A stretch of DNA of 64,000 nt from the NCBI GenBank assembly GCA_964019155.1, contig OZ025243.1:34259230-34323229 (forward strand), written 5' to 3'. The notes beneath the pieces were generated by a model that searched no databases, was not told the origin of the DNA, and was given only the letters and a program-made list of their open reading frames with translations. Positions 13,988 through 28,800 of the stretch are shown one piece after another. Origin of the DNA: Osedax fenrisi (Eukaryota; Annelida; Polychaeta; Sabellida; Siboglinidae). The first letter of the stretch is position 1, and the number at the start of each line of letters is the position of its first letter. The translations under genes were made by a program, and so were the position numbers.

Positions 13988-16382
13988 TTATACATTATAT
14001 ATACATATATAACTATATTTATAATTAAATAATTATTTTATAATTGGTAGTTAATACAAATAAAATGTAATATTTAATTAATCTAATATTGTATATATAT
14101 AATGATGTATTTAAAAAATATATAATATACTTATTTATCATGGCAATGATAACTTAAACATTTCTTATATGTAGATCCTATGTTTGTGTATGAAATTCTA
14201 AATTAAACGAATTGGTTAACATTCCCTAGTCATCGAAAACTTCTCAAAGCATATACATGTAGGGGAAAGTAACCTAATAGGGACACTTTAACAATACACG
14301 GTATTAACATTTTATGACTCATTATTTTTATTCAAAATGTACAATATATTAATATTATATGATTATAGATATTATTGTGAATTTAAAATTTTATTTACTC
14401 TTTTAATTCCATAGATAACAAGGATTTCCGACGTACATTGTCCGTATTCGGTACCCGTTTCCGAATATGGACACTCTGTGTTATAATATGGACACCTTAA
14501 ATACCACTAGATAAACTATATATTATTGATGAATCAATCAGAAAAATTAAAATTACATTATTTATAATTAATTTTATGAATAATTTATTCTAATTTAATT
14601 AGTTAATAATTTATTTATTTTTATTATTTTTTTAATTAATGCAATTTAAGTATCTAAATAATAACAAATTTAGATTTAGATTTATTGGTGATATTAATAT
14701 TATAACGCACGTTATTTTTATGAAAATTAGAATAGTTCATAAGCTGCGCGCTGATTGGTTATAGGGTATCCGTATTAAGACATCTAGAGTTTCCGTATTA
14801 AGGACTTATATGACCTTATACATGCTTATAATTTAATGAATATTTGATAACAACTATAGAAATTATATATATAATATTTATAATGCTTTATATTTTAATA
14901 ATATAGTGTTATATTTTATATCGATACATTTGTATATTCTTGAGAAGGTTTTATGTTGACATTTTTTTCATAAATTTAAAAAGTAATAAAAAATCCGTTT
15001 ATTGGATATATCAGCAATATTTTGAATGATCAAAAAGTAAAAAATACTTTTTAGACTACTTATATAATTATGAATATTGTATTCTTTAAATATTTTTTTG
15101 TAGGATATATGGTTTCTGAGATACTGAGAGTGTCCGTATTTAGACACTGTCCGTATTCGATTACTTTCCCCTATACTAGTATACTATAAGTGCTACACTT
15201 ATAAGTCTAGCAAAGATTTTGCGAAGCAAAGATATAACACTCCCTATGCATGCAACGTAATTTAGTTATAGCCCGAACCGCTGCTAGCAGTAGTATCGAA
15301 ATCACTGAAATAGATTTAGGTTCGGCTCTGTTTGCATACAACAATGTTTTCATTGCTCTATTAAATTACATGCAATATAAATTAGCTTTTACTCACTAAA
15401 TATATACTTATAGCATTTAAAACATACATATCATATTTGTTTGTTATATATTAGTAATGAACACTTAGTTTTCATCATATAAATATTAATTTAAAGCATA
15501 TTATTTAACATTTTAAAAGTGTATAGTTAAATACGAATTTACATTATAAACAACGCATAGTTCCTAAAAGTAACCCGCTATAGGTGGCACCAGGGTATTT
15601 TGTATATAAATTCGAATTACACGATTTCGCGTAAGTGTTATATCTTTCCTTCGGAAAATCTTTGAGTCTAGTAAGTATAGTAAGTGCACTATTTAGAAAT
15701 CAAATATAACTTAAATTAATAGTTCCGATATCACAAATAGGGGAGGGAAGGGGGTAGTAGCCGAGGAGGGAGTAGTGGCCGTTTTAATTAACGCTTAAAT
15801 GGTGCTTGATAGGATAAAAATATTTAGATAATCCAAATATCTATAATATATAGTAATTTTTTTTTTTAAATAATTAATTAATTACTCTAATTTATTATAT
15901 AATCATTTTTTGTCAAATTTTGATAAAAAAACATGATTATATATATTTATGCTTATTTATATGTAAGAGTATGTGCATATATAATTAAATCATTGAATCA
16001 AATAAGGTGTGTATGCATCATAAATATAATTATTTAATATTACATAATTACAAAAATATAAATCGAATATATTACGAGACACCTATCGAATTTTCTGGTA
16101 CTAGCGGCCACTACTAGAGCCTTGCCTTATTTTAGTCCTTTTTGTAATGCCTAATCAAACGTTTATATTATTAGGATAAACACTTTATATATTAAAGTGA
16201 AATCACAGTATTCTAGAACTATATGATTTCTAGTAAATTCAACAAAATAAGAGCCTAAAATTTAGTATTTATCGATATATTAGAAATCTTCTGAGGCATA
16301 TTAATTATCGGCCACTACCCACTTCCCTCCCCTATAATGAATGCATTTCACATTCCGTATTTCTCGTTTACAAACACAGGCA

Positions 16383-16425
<43 letters not shown>

Positions 16426-17359
16426 TCATAATAATGGATTTTGTTATATTTGAATCTTTAGAAATGAAATAATTTCATAGCATGACATGAGATACTATTA
16501 ATTATCAGATTTATAGAATCTACGGATTACATCATGAAACATTATTTTTAATATAATAATAATGAATTTTAACTTTTCTTATTTATTTTTGTATGAAAAC
16601 AAATTATTAGTTTAGAAAGATAAAATATATATGATTAATATATATTTTCCATTAATTATGTACTTTATATAATTAAGTATGTTATAGAGTTTTATCCTTA
16701 AACAATTATAATAATAATTATTACAAACATTGCTTATATATTACATATTGAAAGTGTACAATGAAGTTATTAATTTATAAAACTGAATCGTATATAGATA
16801 GTCATCCTCTAAAACATCTATAAATACAATTATTATTATAATGTATGATTATTATTAAATATGTTGTTCACATATGTTTGACAACAGGTAAATTAAATCA
16901 TTATAGGAGTTCATGCTAATGTGTTCTTGCACGTTTATATAAGTAACGAAATTGTTAAGTTATTCGGAAATATATCATCGTAAAAGAAATTAATTTATAT
17001 TTATAAATATAAAGTATTCTGATAAATATCTCAATAATTCGAACTGAATATATGTTTAGTATTTAAAATAATTGCGTTAATTAATATATATTATTTTATT
17101 TTGTGATCTACATCTGCATTAAGGGCTGCATTAATTAATAACAAATAAATACAATGTGTTATTACAAAATTACTTATTATATTATTTATCATTTCCGGTT
17201 AACATTATATCTCAATATGCTAGATAGTTAAACTAATTATACAATATCATACACAATATTGGTATTTGGTATTTTGTTTATGGCTTTAAAAAAAATAATA
17301 TTAATGTATATTCTATATCATTATATATTTAAATACAAATAATATATATATACACATAC

Positions 17360-17423
<64 letters not shown>

Positions 17424-18949
17424 TATAACTTAATATTTATGTATATTTCATTATTTGCTTACTTATTATATATTTATCTTATCATTTAATACTTGTTTTG
17501 AATAACAAATATATAGTGATATATATATTATTTTTTTTATAATTAAATTATTTAAATATTTCACTCAACTTTAGATACGAGTTTCTCTGTATAGTTATTT
17601 AGCATAATACCACTTTACTAAACATAGTGTAAATATGTATACATTTTATTATTTATGATTTATTTTTAACATTTTCCCAATATATACATATTGATTACAT
17701 ATTAATTTCATATTTAAAAATTTTTAAATATTTATTTTATATATTTATATAATTTAATATTATATAATATTTCCTTCATAATTTAACAAATAAAAATACT
17801 ATATGGAAATGTTCTCATATTTATTTTAATTTTTTAGTAATATATATAGTATATATATATATATATAGTAATATATAGTATATATATATAGTAATATATA
17901 TTTTAGTAATATATAGTAATATTTATATAATAACAATTTTTAATTTTTGATTAGAATATTATGCCAATAGAAGTCAAGTAGGTATATATATATACTATAA
18001 AACTAAGTAAATATTCTTAAAGTTACAGTATACAAATGTGTATTTGATGGGCACTTACACGTTTCCCTCTCTGTGTTAAAGTACAAAGGTATGCCGAGTT
18101 TAGGGGAGAATAGGGATAAATTAGCCACTTTTTTATATACAATTTGAAGTATACCTAAAATAATAAGCAATAGGGACACCCATTTTAATTGTATTAATAC
18201 AATTTAAAATATAATCCATGTTATCACTTTAAACTATACATATATATGTTATATACGAAGTACACTATTTTCAAGTTTAAATATAGATAGTTATTAACTC
18301 TAACGGATAACTCTACAATATAAATCAAATAAATCTAATTCAAAATAATAGGATATTATAATGATGTAGGATATTACATGTTAGGTCTTTAAATGGGAAT
18401 ACGTTACATAAGTAGACATTTAATACGGAAGAGTTTTAATGAACGAGTTACGAATAGTAACTATTCGTTTATTTTGTAGGTTATTTATTTTATATGTAGG
18501 GGAAAGTCTCCGATTACTGACCCCTAAATGATTATTTGTATAACTTATCCAATATTAAATATATATATTTGAAATTATGTAATTATGGTAATATTATTGC
18601 AATGAATAATATGGCTATTTTAAATGTTTGATATAATTATATTTACAAGAATAAACAATGGGATCGGTAATCGGATACATGTGCCTAATACCAACCCCTT
18701 CTCATATTACCACCCCATACAATAATCCTGGTATAAATAATTGTAGTATTATAATATCCAATAAAAATAGTATATATACTTAAATATAATTAATTATAAC
18801 ATGCACGCAATTTATTTATTATTGAATTTATGATTCAATAGTATTATTAAATTTAAATTTAAACTTTATAGTAATTATATTAAAATAGTTTATATTATTA
18901 TTTAATATTTATTTATTAATCAATATATATTTAATCAACTGGAATCATG

Positions 18950-18997
<48 letters not shown>

Positions 18998-21900
18998 AAT
19001 AACATCACCAATAATTCATTATCGTAGTGTTAAAAATATATATATAGACATACATAAAATGGATAAATATATGCGATCTTTATATTATATATATACATTA
19101 ATGAATTATGTTTTAATTCTAAACTAAATATAAAACTGTAAACATTTTTTTATAAAATGTCATATAACTATCAAATTCGTGTATTTATTAACCCAATTTA
19201 AAAAATATCATTAATTAGTTAATGATCACTAATAGAATGGTCATTACTGTGAAACTATACGATCAATATAATTTTGTTCATGTTGTTGATTTAATTCGTT
19301 ACGCCTTATCTTTCTGTCTCTCGAATACAATTTCAATATTTGAACTCACTCATGCGTGATATTCATCAGTAGTGCGCGAATACGTTCGTCTTTAACATGA
19401 AATCTACTATAATAACTAGCATAAACTAATTTAATTTTATAAAATAGATTCAATGGAATTAGATCAAATAAACATAATTTTGAAAATATTTTTTTTTAAT
19501 TATATAAACAGAATAATAATAAGGTACCTCATAATTAAATTAAAGTTATTATTTTATTTAGTATTAGTTTATTAAATTCGAATACAAAAATTTAAAATAT
19601 ATCTTATAGAAAATAGTATTGAAAATATAAATTTATAAAATAAGAATAACATATGTTATAACTCCAAAGATAAATATATTAATAACAAAAATAAAATTAC
19701 AATTCTTAACTAAACATTTTACAATACTATGAATATTATTTCATTTTTAACCTATTATCTTTTACGGCTGAAAAAGTTTCCATAATTTTATAATTACTGA
19801 ATTTATAGTCGATGTATCACATTTTATTTATTTTAGAGATTTAAATAAAAATTATTTTCCAAATAATATCAAATTAATAAAAACTTTATTAATACAACTT
19901 CAGATTTTATTATAATTAAAAATTATTAATAATTACACGATTTTATAGACTGCAATTGTCAAAGTTCAAAATTAATATATACTATTATACTATTATACTC
20001 TAATAACTACATTATTAAAACACCAATGCGGCTTATTGTACATGAACCCTCGTGGTATGTATATATTCAAGAGATAAAATTACAAAATTTAGATTTAAAA
20101 AATTAAAATTATCATTATAATTAAGAATAATCGAATATAAAAATACGTACCGATAATTATAATTAAATGTAATGATTAAGCGCTATATGTGTTATAATAA
20201 TATTATTCTATTTTATTTTGATAATTATGACATAACATAGAATTACCCGAAAACTGAACTAGGAATATTACATATATTTGAGACTGTTTCAAAAAGGTAA
20301 CATTATAGCTATCAAGGTTCAGAATAAAGATAATTATGCACTCAATACTTATTATCAAATCGCCTTGATTTCCTCTCAAGAATCCGATCTCATGTATGCA
20401 TACAGTAAAAATGATCTCATATTATGTATACATGTATATATACATAATATGAGATAATTTGTACTATTATTTTACGATAAATTGATCAGGAAAACGATTT
20501 AACCTGTGTCCTGCTACCAGTGTTCCTGATGCCTTATTACATGACAATATATATATATATATATGATCGTATTATTTAAGTAATGATAATATACTTTATT
20601 TATTCTAATTATTTAAAGTGCATGTACCATACACTTTATAATATACAGGTATTAAAATAGGTTTTAAAAAAATATATCAGGATTATTTATACTTCATATG
20701 TAGCACATAGGTATATGATATAATATATATATATAAAAAACATTACTAAATTTAATAATTTAAAACAATTTTTAAATCATTTATGATATCGTCTTATTAA
20801 TTTTAATTTTATATTTTAGATTTCCTATTTTGAATTATTATATTATGTGATATATTAATTAATTTAGTGGCTACCTTATATTATCAGTATTTATCAGTAT
20901 TTATTTTATATATTTTATTTTATAGTTTTATATCTTTTATTTATATAGTTTTTTTTATATTTTTAATTTGTAATACAATTTGTAATGTTAGTGTTTTATT
21001 GGTTTACATATTGTAGGTTACATATTATACAATTATTTATTTTAAATACATGATGAGAATAATTGTAAGGTTTTTGCAATTTTATTTTTGTATTTTGTTT
21101 AAATTGTACATATTTTGTATACCTTAATTGCTTACATATTACATTTTATTTAAAATTCTATCAGTATTATTTTCTATTCAGGAAGAAAAAAATGTATTTT
21201 AATATTAAATATAAGATATTCACGAGTACGTTGAATTGATTCTTTAAGTTGCCTGTAATGGTTCGTATCGGGGATGAGGATGCAATTGTTGTGAGGGGTA
21301 ATTTTTGCCAGTGCTTTTACTCTTAGCGAAAGTAAGTTCCTTAATGCATTGGATATAGAATCCCCAATCTCTGATGTTTCGTTCATCCATGGCTGCAGCC
21401 TAAACTCTGATTATTATTATTATTTATTATATATATATATATTCTATATTTACTATATGATATAAATTGCATGATAATCATACTCTTGTTTACACTATAA
21501 CAGCATTTCGCAATATTATATGACATCATATTACCGGTTACAGCGTTAGTATGACGTCAGAATATCAACGTGATAATACCCTTTGTTACACCATCAAGAA
21601 ATCCGAATACAGAGATATGGATGGTTACTATATTACAGTGTATACCGGATACCCGGTTGTTATCAATAGTACCAAGTCAATAAGTCTTAACTTATATTGA
21701 ATATAAATATATACTATTCAAACTTTCTGAATATATATATATATATATATATAAATGTTAACTAAATCTATAGTTTTATCGACATATTCATTCATTAATA
21801 TTTCAATAAATAATATTTAAACATGTATAATTATTAGATATAGATATATTTTATAAAAAATAAATGAATAAAATTGTATAATTATTATATAATTTCACAG

Positions 21901-22421
21901 GGTTACCCCTGTACGATTGCATACCAATTCATAAAAAAATGAGAATCGTTGAAACGAAAATTCTAAATATATATTTAAATTTCATTTGATTATTTATATT
22001 ATCTATATTTAAATATAAATTTATTAATTTAATCCCTAAGAAATCTATAAAATTGTACATCATATATGCTATCCATGTGTTTAATATTGTTTATATTATT
22101 TATATGATATTAAAATTGTATATTCGGTTTATATTTGCATACTCACAAATGTTGTTAATATATAACATTATTTTATTATTAAAATATAAAATACATAATT
22201 ACTACGTAGTTATATTCTGATAATAAATAACATACGCCTATTAACGCCACACATACACACATACTGATGCGTACCATAATAACAATAGATGAATTGTATT
22301 GCGAATTCCCGGAAAGAGTGACGCAACTTACCGAAACACATCGTCATGCTATTAGATCTCTGAGGAAAATCAAATATTTCGTGGCGAGACGTAAATTTAA
22401 AGGTAAATAACTATAGTTATT

Positions 22422-22462
<41 letters not shown>

Positions 22463-23063
22463 TATATATAGCAAACTATATGCTATATATATAGCATGCT
22501 ATAGTATATACTATATATGGCATATATAGCCTTTATATAGTCTGAACAGGGGCGCTGGAACGAATTTGTATGTAGGGGGACAAACAAATCAAAATAAATG
22601 GTGTGGTAAAAGTGGGGGTGGGGACCAATATATAGGAGGTCCCCCTAGATTTTAAAGTGGAGGGGGGCATGCCCTCCCCGTGCCCTCCACCTGTTGCAGC
22701 GCCCCCTAGTTACTGACGCATTATCACCGTGCTCGTCACATACACGAATATTATTGTTTAGGTTATACCGATGTATATTAGTAAATACAAATAATATATT
22801 TAATTTAATTATTCATATATAAATAACAAATTATATATAATTCAAGGTTCCGCGTTTGAATATTATAAATTACAAATAATAAATTATGTATCCTTATAAA
22901 TTATAAATAGGTATTATACCCACTGTATACTACATATACTATAGTTAATGTACCTATGTAGGTACACAATATACTATATAGTATATAGATACATATGTAT
23001 TAGTAGATATAGGTATTAGTTTATATAGTATACTATATATAGTATACTTATTTATGTATATTT

Positions 23064-23103
<40 letters not shown>

Positions 23104-23312
23104 CTATATATATAGTACATATAGATACTATACATACTATAGCATATCTCTATACTTCTATGTAAGCATGTAACCTATGCATTTCACATTGTGCAACTCT
23201 ATAATGTTTAGAATACGTTTTGAACTTTATAATAATTCAAAATATTTTGTAAATTAAGCGTTGATGTTATTATATTAATAAATTAATGTTTTAGTTATTC
23301 ACAATTCAATAC

Positions 23313-23365
<53 letters not shown>

Positions 23366-25791
23366 CAGTCAAAGCTCGATAACTCAACATTGACGGGACG
23401 GAGTTTTCATGTTGAGTTAGCGAGTATGTTGAGTTATCGGATGTATAAATTTATTTTTATTTATAATGGTATATTTGTTACGCTACTAATAGTATATTAC
23501 TCCTAATGATGGTTTATGATTATTATTAAGTTTATAGATTGTATATTGTTCTAAAATAATAATTATAATAAATAAAAAGTCATAAGAATAGCAAGGATTT
23601 CTTGGGAATAGAACTTGCCATTTATAAGGCATCTTTATTCTTAAACCATCCAGCTATGGTAGATACAGAAACATCTAATCGTTTGGCAACTGACTTTCTT
23701 GATTCGCCTTTATCAATATTAATGATAGATTCTAACTTATCATTTATGGAGATAGACGTAGATTTTCTCTTGACTGACATGTTACTTAATTAGATTCATA
23801 ATCTTTAATGATTTCGAATATACAAGAATGTATATTAATGAACTTATTGTTAAAAATAATAATTCCCCATTAGATAATTCAAAATAGGCCTAATCCTTGA
23901 TTATGCCTTGCAAGGATGCACTCATGAATCATTGTCCATTGTGAGGGATAGTTAATAAGTATATATATAGACTTAGTCTATAGACTTAATTAATGTTTTG
24001 TTCACATAAATGCATTCAAAATATGTATTTTTACGTTTATATATTTATATCCATATATTATTAAATAAAACCATGTTGAATAATGTATGTTGAATTATAT
24101 TTGTTGAGCAATGTAGTTTTAGCAATATCTGTTATTACATGTAAAATATACGAATCCAACAACATATGTTTGTGATATTTTGATTTTTCATAAATGTTGA
24201 GTTATCGGATGTATATTTACATGTAATATATAGGCTAGGATTATAAAAACGATGTTGAGTTATATGTATGTTGAGTTATATTTGTTGAGTAATAGGGTTT
24301 TTGTTAACATGTAAAAGATTCGAATCCAACCAAATATTTTGTGGATGTTGAGTTATCGGCAATGTTGAGTTATCGGCATATTGAGTTACCGAGCTTCTAC
24401 TGTATATATATATATATATTTATACATCATAATAAAATTATATTATAAATATTAGCTAACTATTTATTATGATTTGTCGTATTTATTTATAAAACACTTC
24501 CATAATTTATATAATTAATATTCTTGAAAGTATTGTTTTTAAATAATAATAACAATAATAATTATACTAATAATCATTACTACTTATTAATAACCGATTT
24601 TACCATAATAACAAATATCATAATTATATTAATAACCAATTATTTATTAAACCTTTCATAATTAATAATCCATGAAATATACGTGTACGTCGTATGTACA
24701 CTGTACAGTGTACATTGTACACTGTACACTATGTACACTATGTACACTGTGTACAGTGTACAGTGTACATTGTATATCCCGTGACGTCATAGTATAAACA
24801 ATCCTATAGCCTATAGCCTATAACTAAACCTACAGAGGCGTTTCGGCCGTACGACGTGAAGGATGTCATAGAACAATACTCGGCCGGTCATATCGATATG
24901 CTTAGTAGGATCAAGAACATTCAATGCAGGTTAGCTCGCTAGGGGTGGTGTACAACGTACACTGTACACTGTGTACAATGTATACATTGTACACAGTGTA
25001 TACATTGTACATGTGTGTTAACGGAGGTAGTGTTAGCGAGGACTCTATCCCGCTATATAGGGATATAGTCCCCATATAGGGGGATAGATATTCCTATATA
25101 TCCCTATATTTGGGTATACCTAATTACTAATTTATTAATTTCTATATTGTGATAGTATTCATTATGAGCTTTGCATTCATCATTAGAGCGTAATATGGGA
25201 CGGTTATTCATAGTATAGGGTATGTTTAATAAGTCATGATCATAATCGCATTTATTATAACATAATACTGTGAGGTAATTATTATCATAACAACATACGT
25301 AATAGAAAAGTATATATATATACATATATAGTCAACTTTCGGTAAGTCGGACTACGGATAAGTCCCTCTTCTCGATAAGTCGGATACATTTAGTTGGTTT
25401 GGTTGGATTTGTATCTAGTTCCATGTTAAATTAATCGGATAAGTCGGATAATTTGGATTGGATAAGTCGGACTTTTCTATAAGTCGGACACATATTATAG
25501 TCATTTGTAAGATTTTTATACTGGATAAGACTTTTTATAAATTGTCAGAAATGTTTACTTTAAATAATTAATATTATAATTTTAGTAAGTAATATAATTG
25601 AATACAACATTTTAGGTTGCTGCTTGTTGCATAATTCCACATTTCGTTAACCATTTAACTCGCGCTGCGCATTTCATGTATTATTTGCATGATATTCTTA
25701 ATCTCGGATAAGTCAGACATCTCGCTTAGTCGGACACTTTTCCCGGTCCCTTGCGAGTCCGACTTATCGGGAGACTCCCGACGGGAGTTGA

Positions 25792-25848
<57 letters not shown>

Positions 25849-28800
25849 TAACTATCGATATATTATACTCTCTATATCTCAGAAACCATGATGACTCAGA
25901 AATTTGCTATGCCTTAGTTTGTTTTGTAACCATATGGTTACAATATGTAGCCATTTACATTGTATATATGTACAATGTAAATGGGTACATGTAAGATTAA
26001 TTCTATATCTCAGAAAATCGATATATCAACCACAATTAATCGGTCTCTTGACATTTGAGATATGGAAGTTGACTACTCACAGAACGTAATGTATACATTC
26101 GCAGTAGAGGGGTATAGTAACTATAGAAGATCACCTGTAATTGTGTTATATTATATTTAAAATATAGAATTTATATATTTAAGTAAATTAATCTGATATA
26201 TATGTCATAAGAAATATAGTTGAATGCAACTATTATAATATTCGAATTAATTTATTAATGAATTAATCGTTTACGATCACAGATTCGATCAGATATTAGG
26301 AAAACCCGGTTCCAAGAAAACGGATGCCTACGAATCAAAGATCTGCTTAGCGTCAAGAGTTGTCAAGGTCGAACGACAGGTACCGCTTCATTAACACGTA
26401 TAGCCATATCGATAGTGAACATAATGCATAATATAATATAACGACGTAATTTATACATTGAAAATTAAATTCTAAATATTAAATTTAGAAGAAAACATAG
26501 ATAATAAAAAGAATAATAAAATGTAAAATCGGTGATTTGGAGTTATTGCCAACGATTTTTTGTATTAGATATATTGGAAATAAAAGAAAAGTTGTTATTT
26601 ATAATGATTTAAGTATCATTTTAATAATATATATTATTAAATAATAGATATTAACTATTATATATTATTGGTGTTCCTCTAGATTCTGTATTGGGCCCTT
26701 TGCTTTTAAATTGTGGTTTATATTATTTACATATTATTTCTATTACATATATTAATTATTCGCTAACGACAAAAATATAATGTGTTAACCGATAAATATA
26801 ATAATATGCATAAATTAACTATACATATTTAACTTAAAATATTGAAATTGAATACATGATTATCAGAATATAAACTAACTATTTATATAAATAAATAATC
26901 TTATGTTTTAAAATACGCTAAATATAATGAAAACTATTATACTAATGATTTTATTATACATATAAACGATAATATAATTAATATAGTACGATATTATATA
27001 TTTTTTGTTATCACTATATATGAGAAATTAAATTTGTAATAATATATAGATAATATAGATAACTTTGTAAAATTAACTTTAACTTACAATTGTAACTATT
27101 ATACATAAATTAAAATATTCTCTTAATATAAAATCATTAAAACTAAGCTTTAAGCTAACATATGATCCTTTTTATTTGAAACATCTAAAAATTATAATAC
27201 TTTGTAGGCTAATAAATAAATAAATGAACTAAATAGATATTTATAAAAAATATAGCCACTAATATATTTCAATATTACAAATATATGTAACATAGGTAAA
27301 TATTAAAAATGACTGTATATCTTGAAATAAAAACTGCATCATATATGTTTATGAATATTAATAATTTTATACCAATTAATGACAATTGCCATATGTTTAA
27401 CATATGTTCTCCCTTAACTTAATATATATATATAAAGTAAAATCAAGATTTATAATAAGTTATTCCTATTTTCCGTCGAAAAAAGTGTATATCTTATAAT
27501 GGTTCGTTTATATTAAATTTTCTTTATAATAAATTTAAATTAATCATATACTTATACACATATACATATATTTACTAAAAGACTAAACAATAATTATATT
27601 TCTATTTATTAAATTCTTAATGGGTTTTGATGCTTCTTTATTTAATATTATTTCTGACTTATCTTTTATATATTTGTATATAATTTATATACAAACATTT
27701 GTAAAAAATCAACTTCTAATTAAGCATTAGAAGCAAGTATACTTATTATAATACAAACATATATAATGTAGGTCAGTTTGATAATACCATATGTAAACGA
27801 TAATAACTTAATATTTTAAAATTCTGAATCGACAGAAGTTATTACTTTTCAATTTTATTTATTATACTATGTATTATTTTTCAATGCATATAATATTTTT
27901 TAAATAAAACGGTACATACTATATATATATATAGATACAATTTTAGAATACCATTTTATAGTATAATATCTAGACTAGAAAAATAATAACTTCTTTCGAT
28001 TCAGAATTTAAAAATATTAATTTATAGTTGATTTTACACATTTCTGTATATACATATTAGTTATATATGGTTTATATTAGAAGTGATTTGTATGTGTATT
28101 TAGTGAAATATCATAGAAGTTGTTGGCACATGATCATCGGGGAAGATTTTGATTATGGAACGAAGTACTATAATACATATAGGACACCTGCCCTTAAGAA
28201 ATGTACCACTAATTATTTATCTTCTTATTATATATATATAGTATACTATATCATATTGTATATTAAATAGTTTTTTAAATAGTTTTTATTTATATTATTG
28301 AATTAAAATAATTTAAAATACCTTCATAGTTATTGTAATATGTTATTATATATCAATTGGTTCGTCTATAGAGTTATAACTTATATATTAAGATTATGAT
28401 AATCTTATCCTAAATATATAATGTATAATATATATATAATATATGTATTGGGTATACTATTATATGTAGGATGTATTACCTTTGGGTAGCTTCAAGATAT
28501 CTGCCAGAGTACTCTGCAGATGATTCTTCGTGGTTTGGGGTATATAGTATTATCTATTATAGATTAACGTAAGTGCTATTGGTTTGACTGCTAAGATACA
28601 AGTGAAGTGTTTATCACTAATAATGTGGGCGTGTCTAATTATATATATTATATTACACCCTTATACCAAATTTTTAATCTAAAATTTATACACCTTAAAT
28701 AATCACAAGTGAAGTGTTTATCACTAATAATGTGGGCGTGTCTAATTATATATTTTGTTACATATTATATTACACCCTTATACCAAATTTTTAATCTAAA

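Noticed and set aside
18110..18490. Possible further GGGG-type MITE
   Set aside because: Only a left-end-like TAGGGGAGAATAGGG was found, with no right end.
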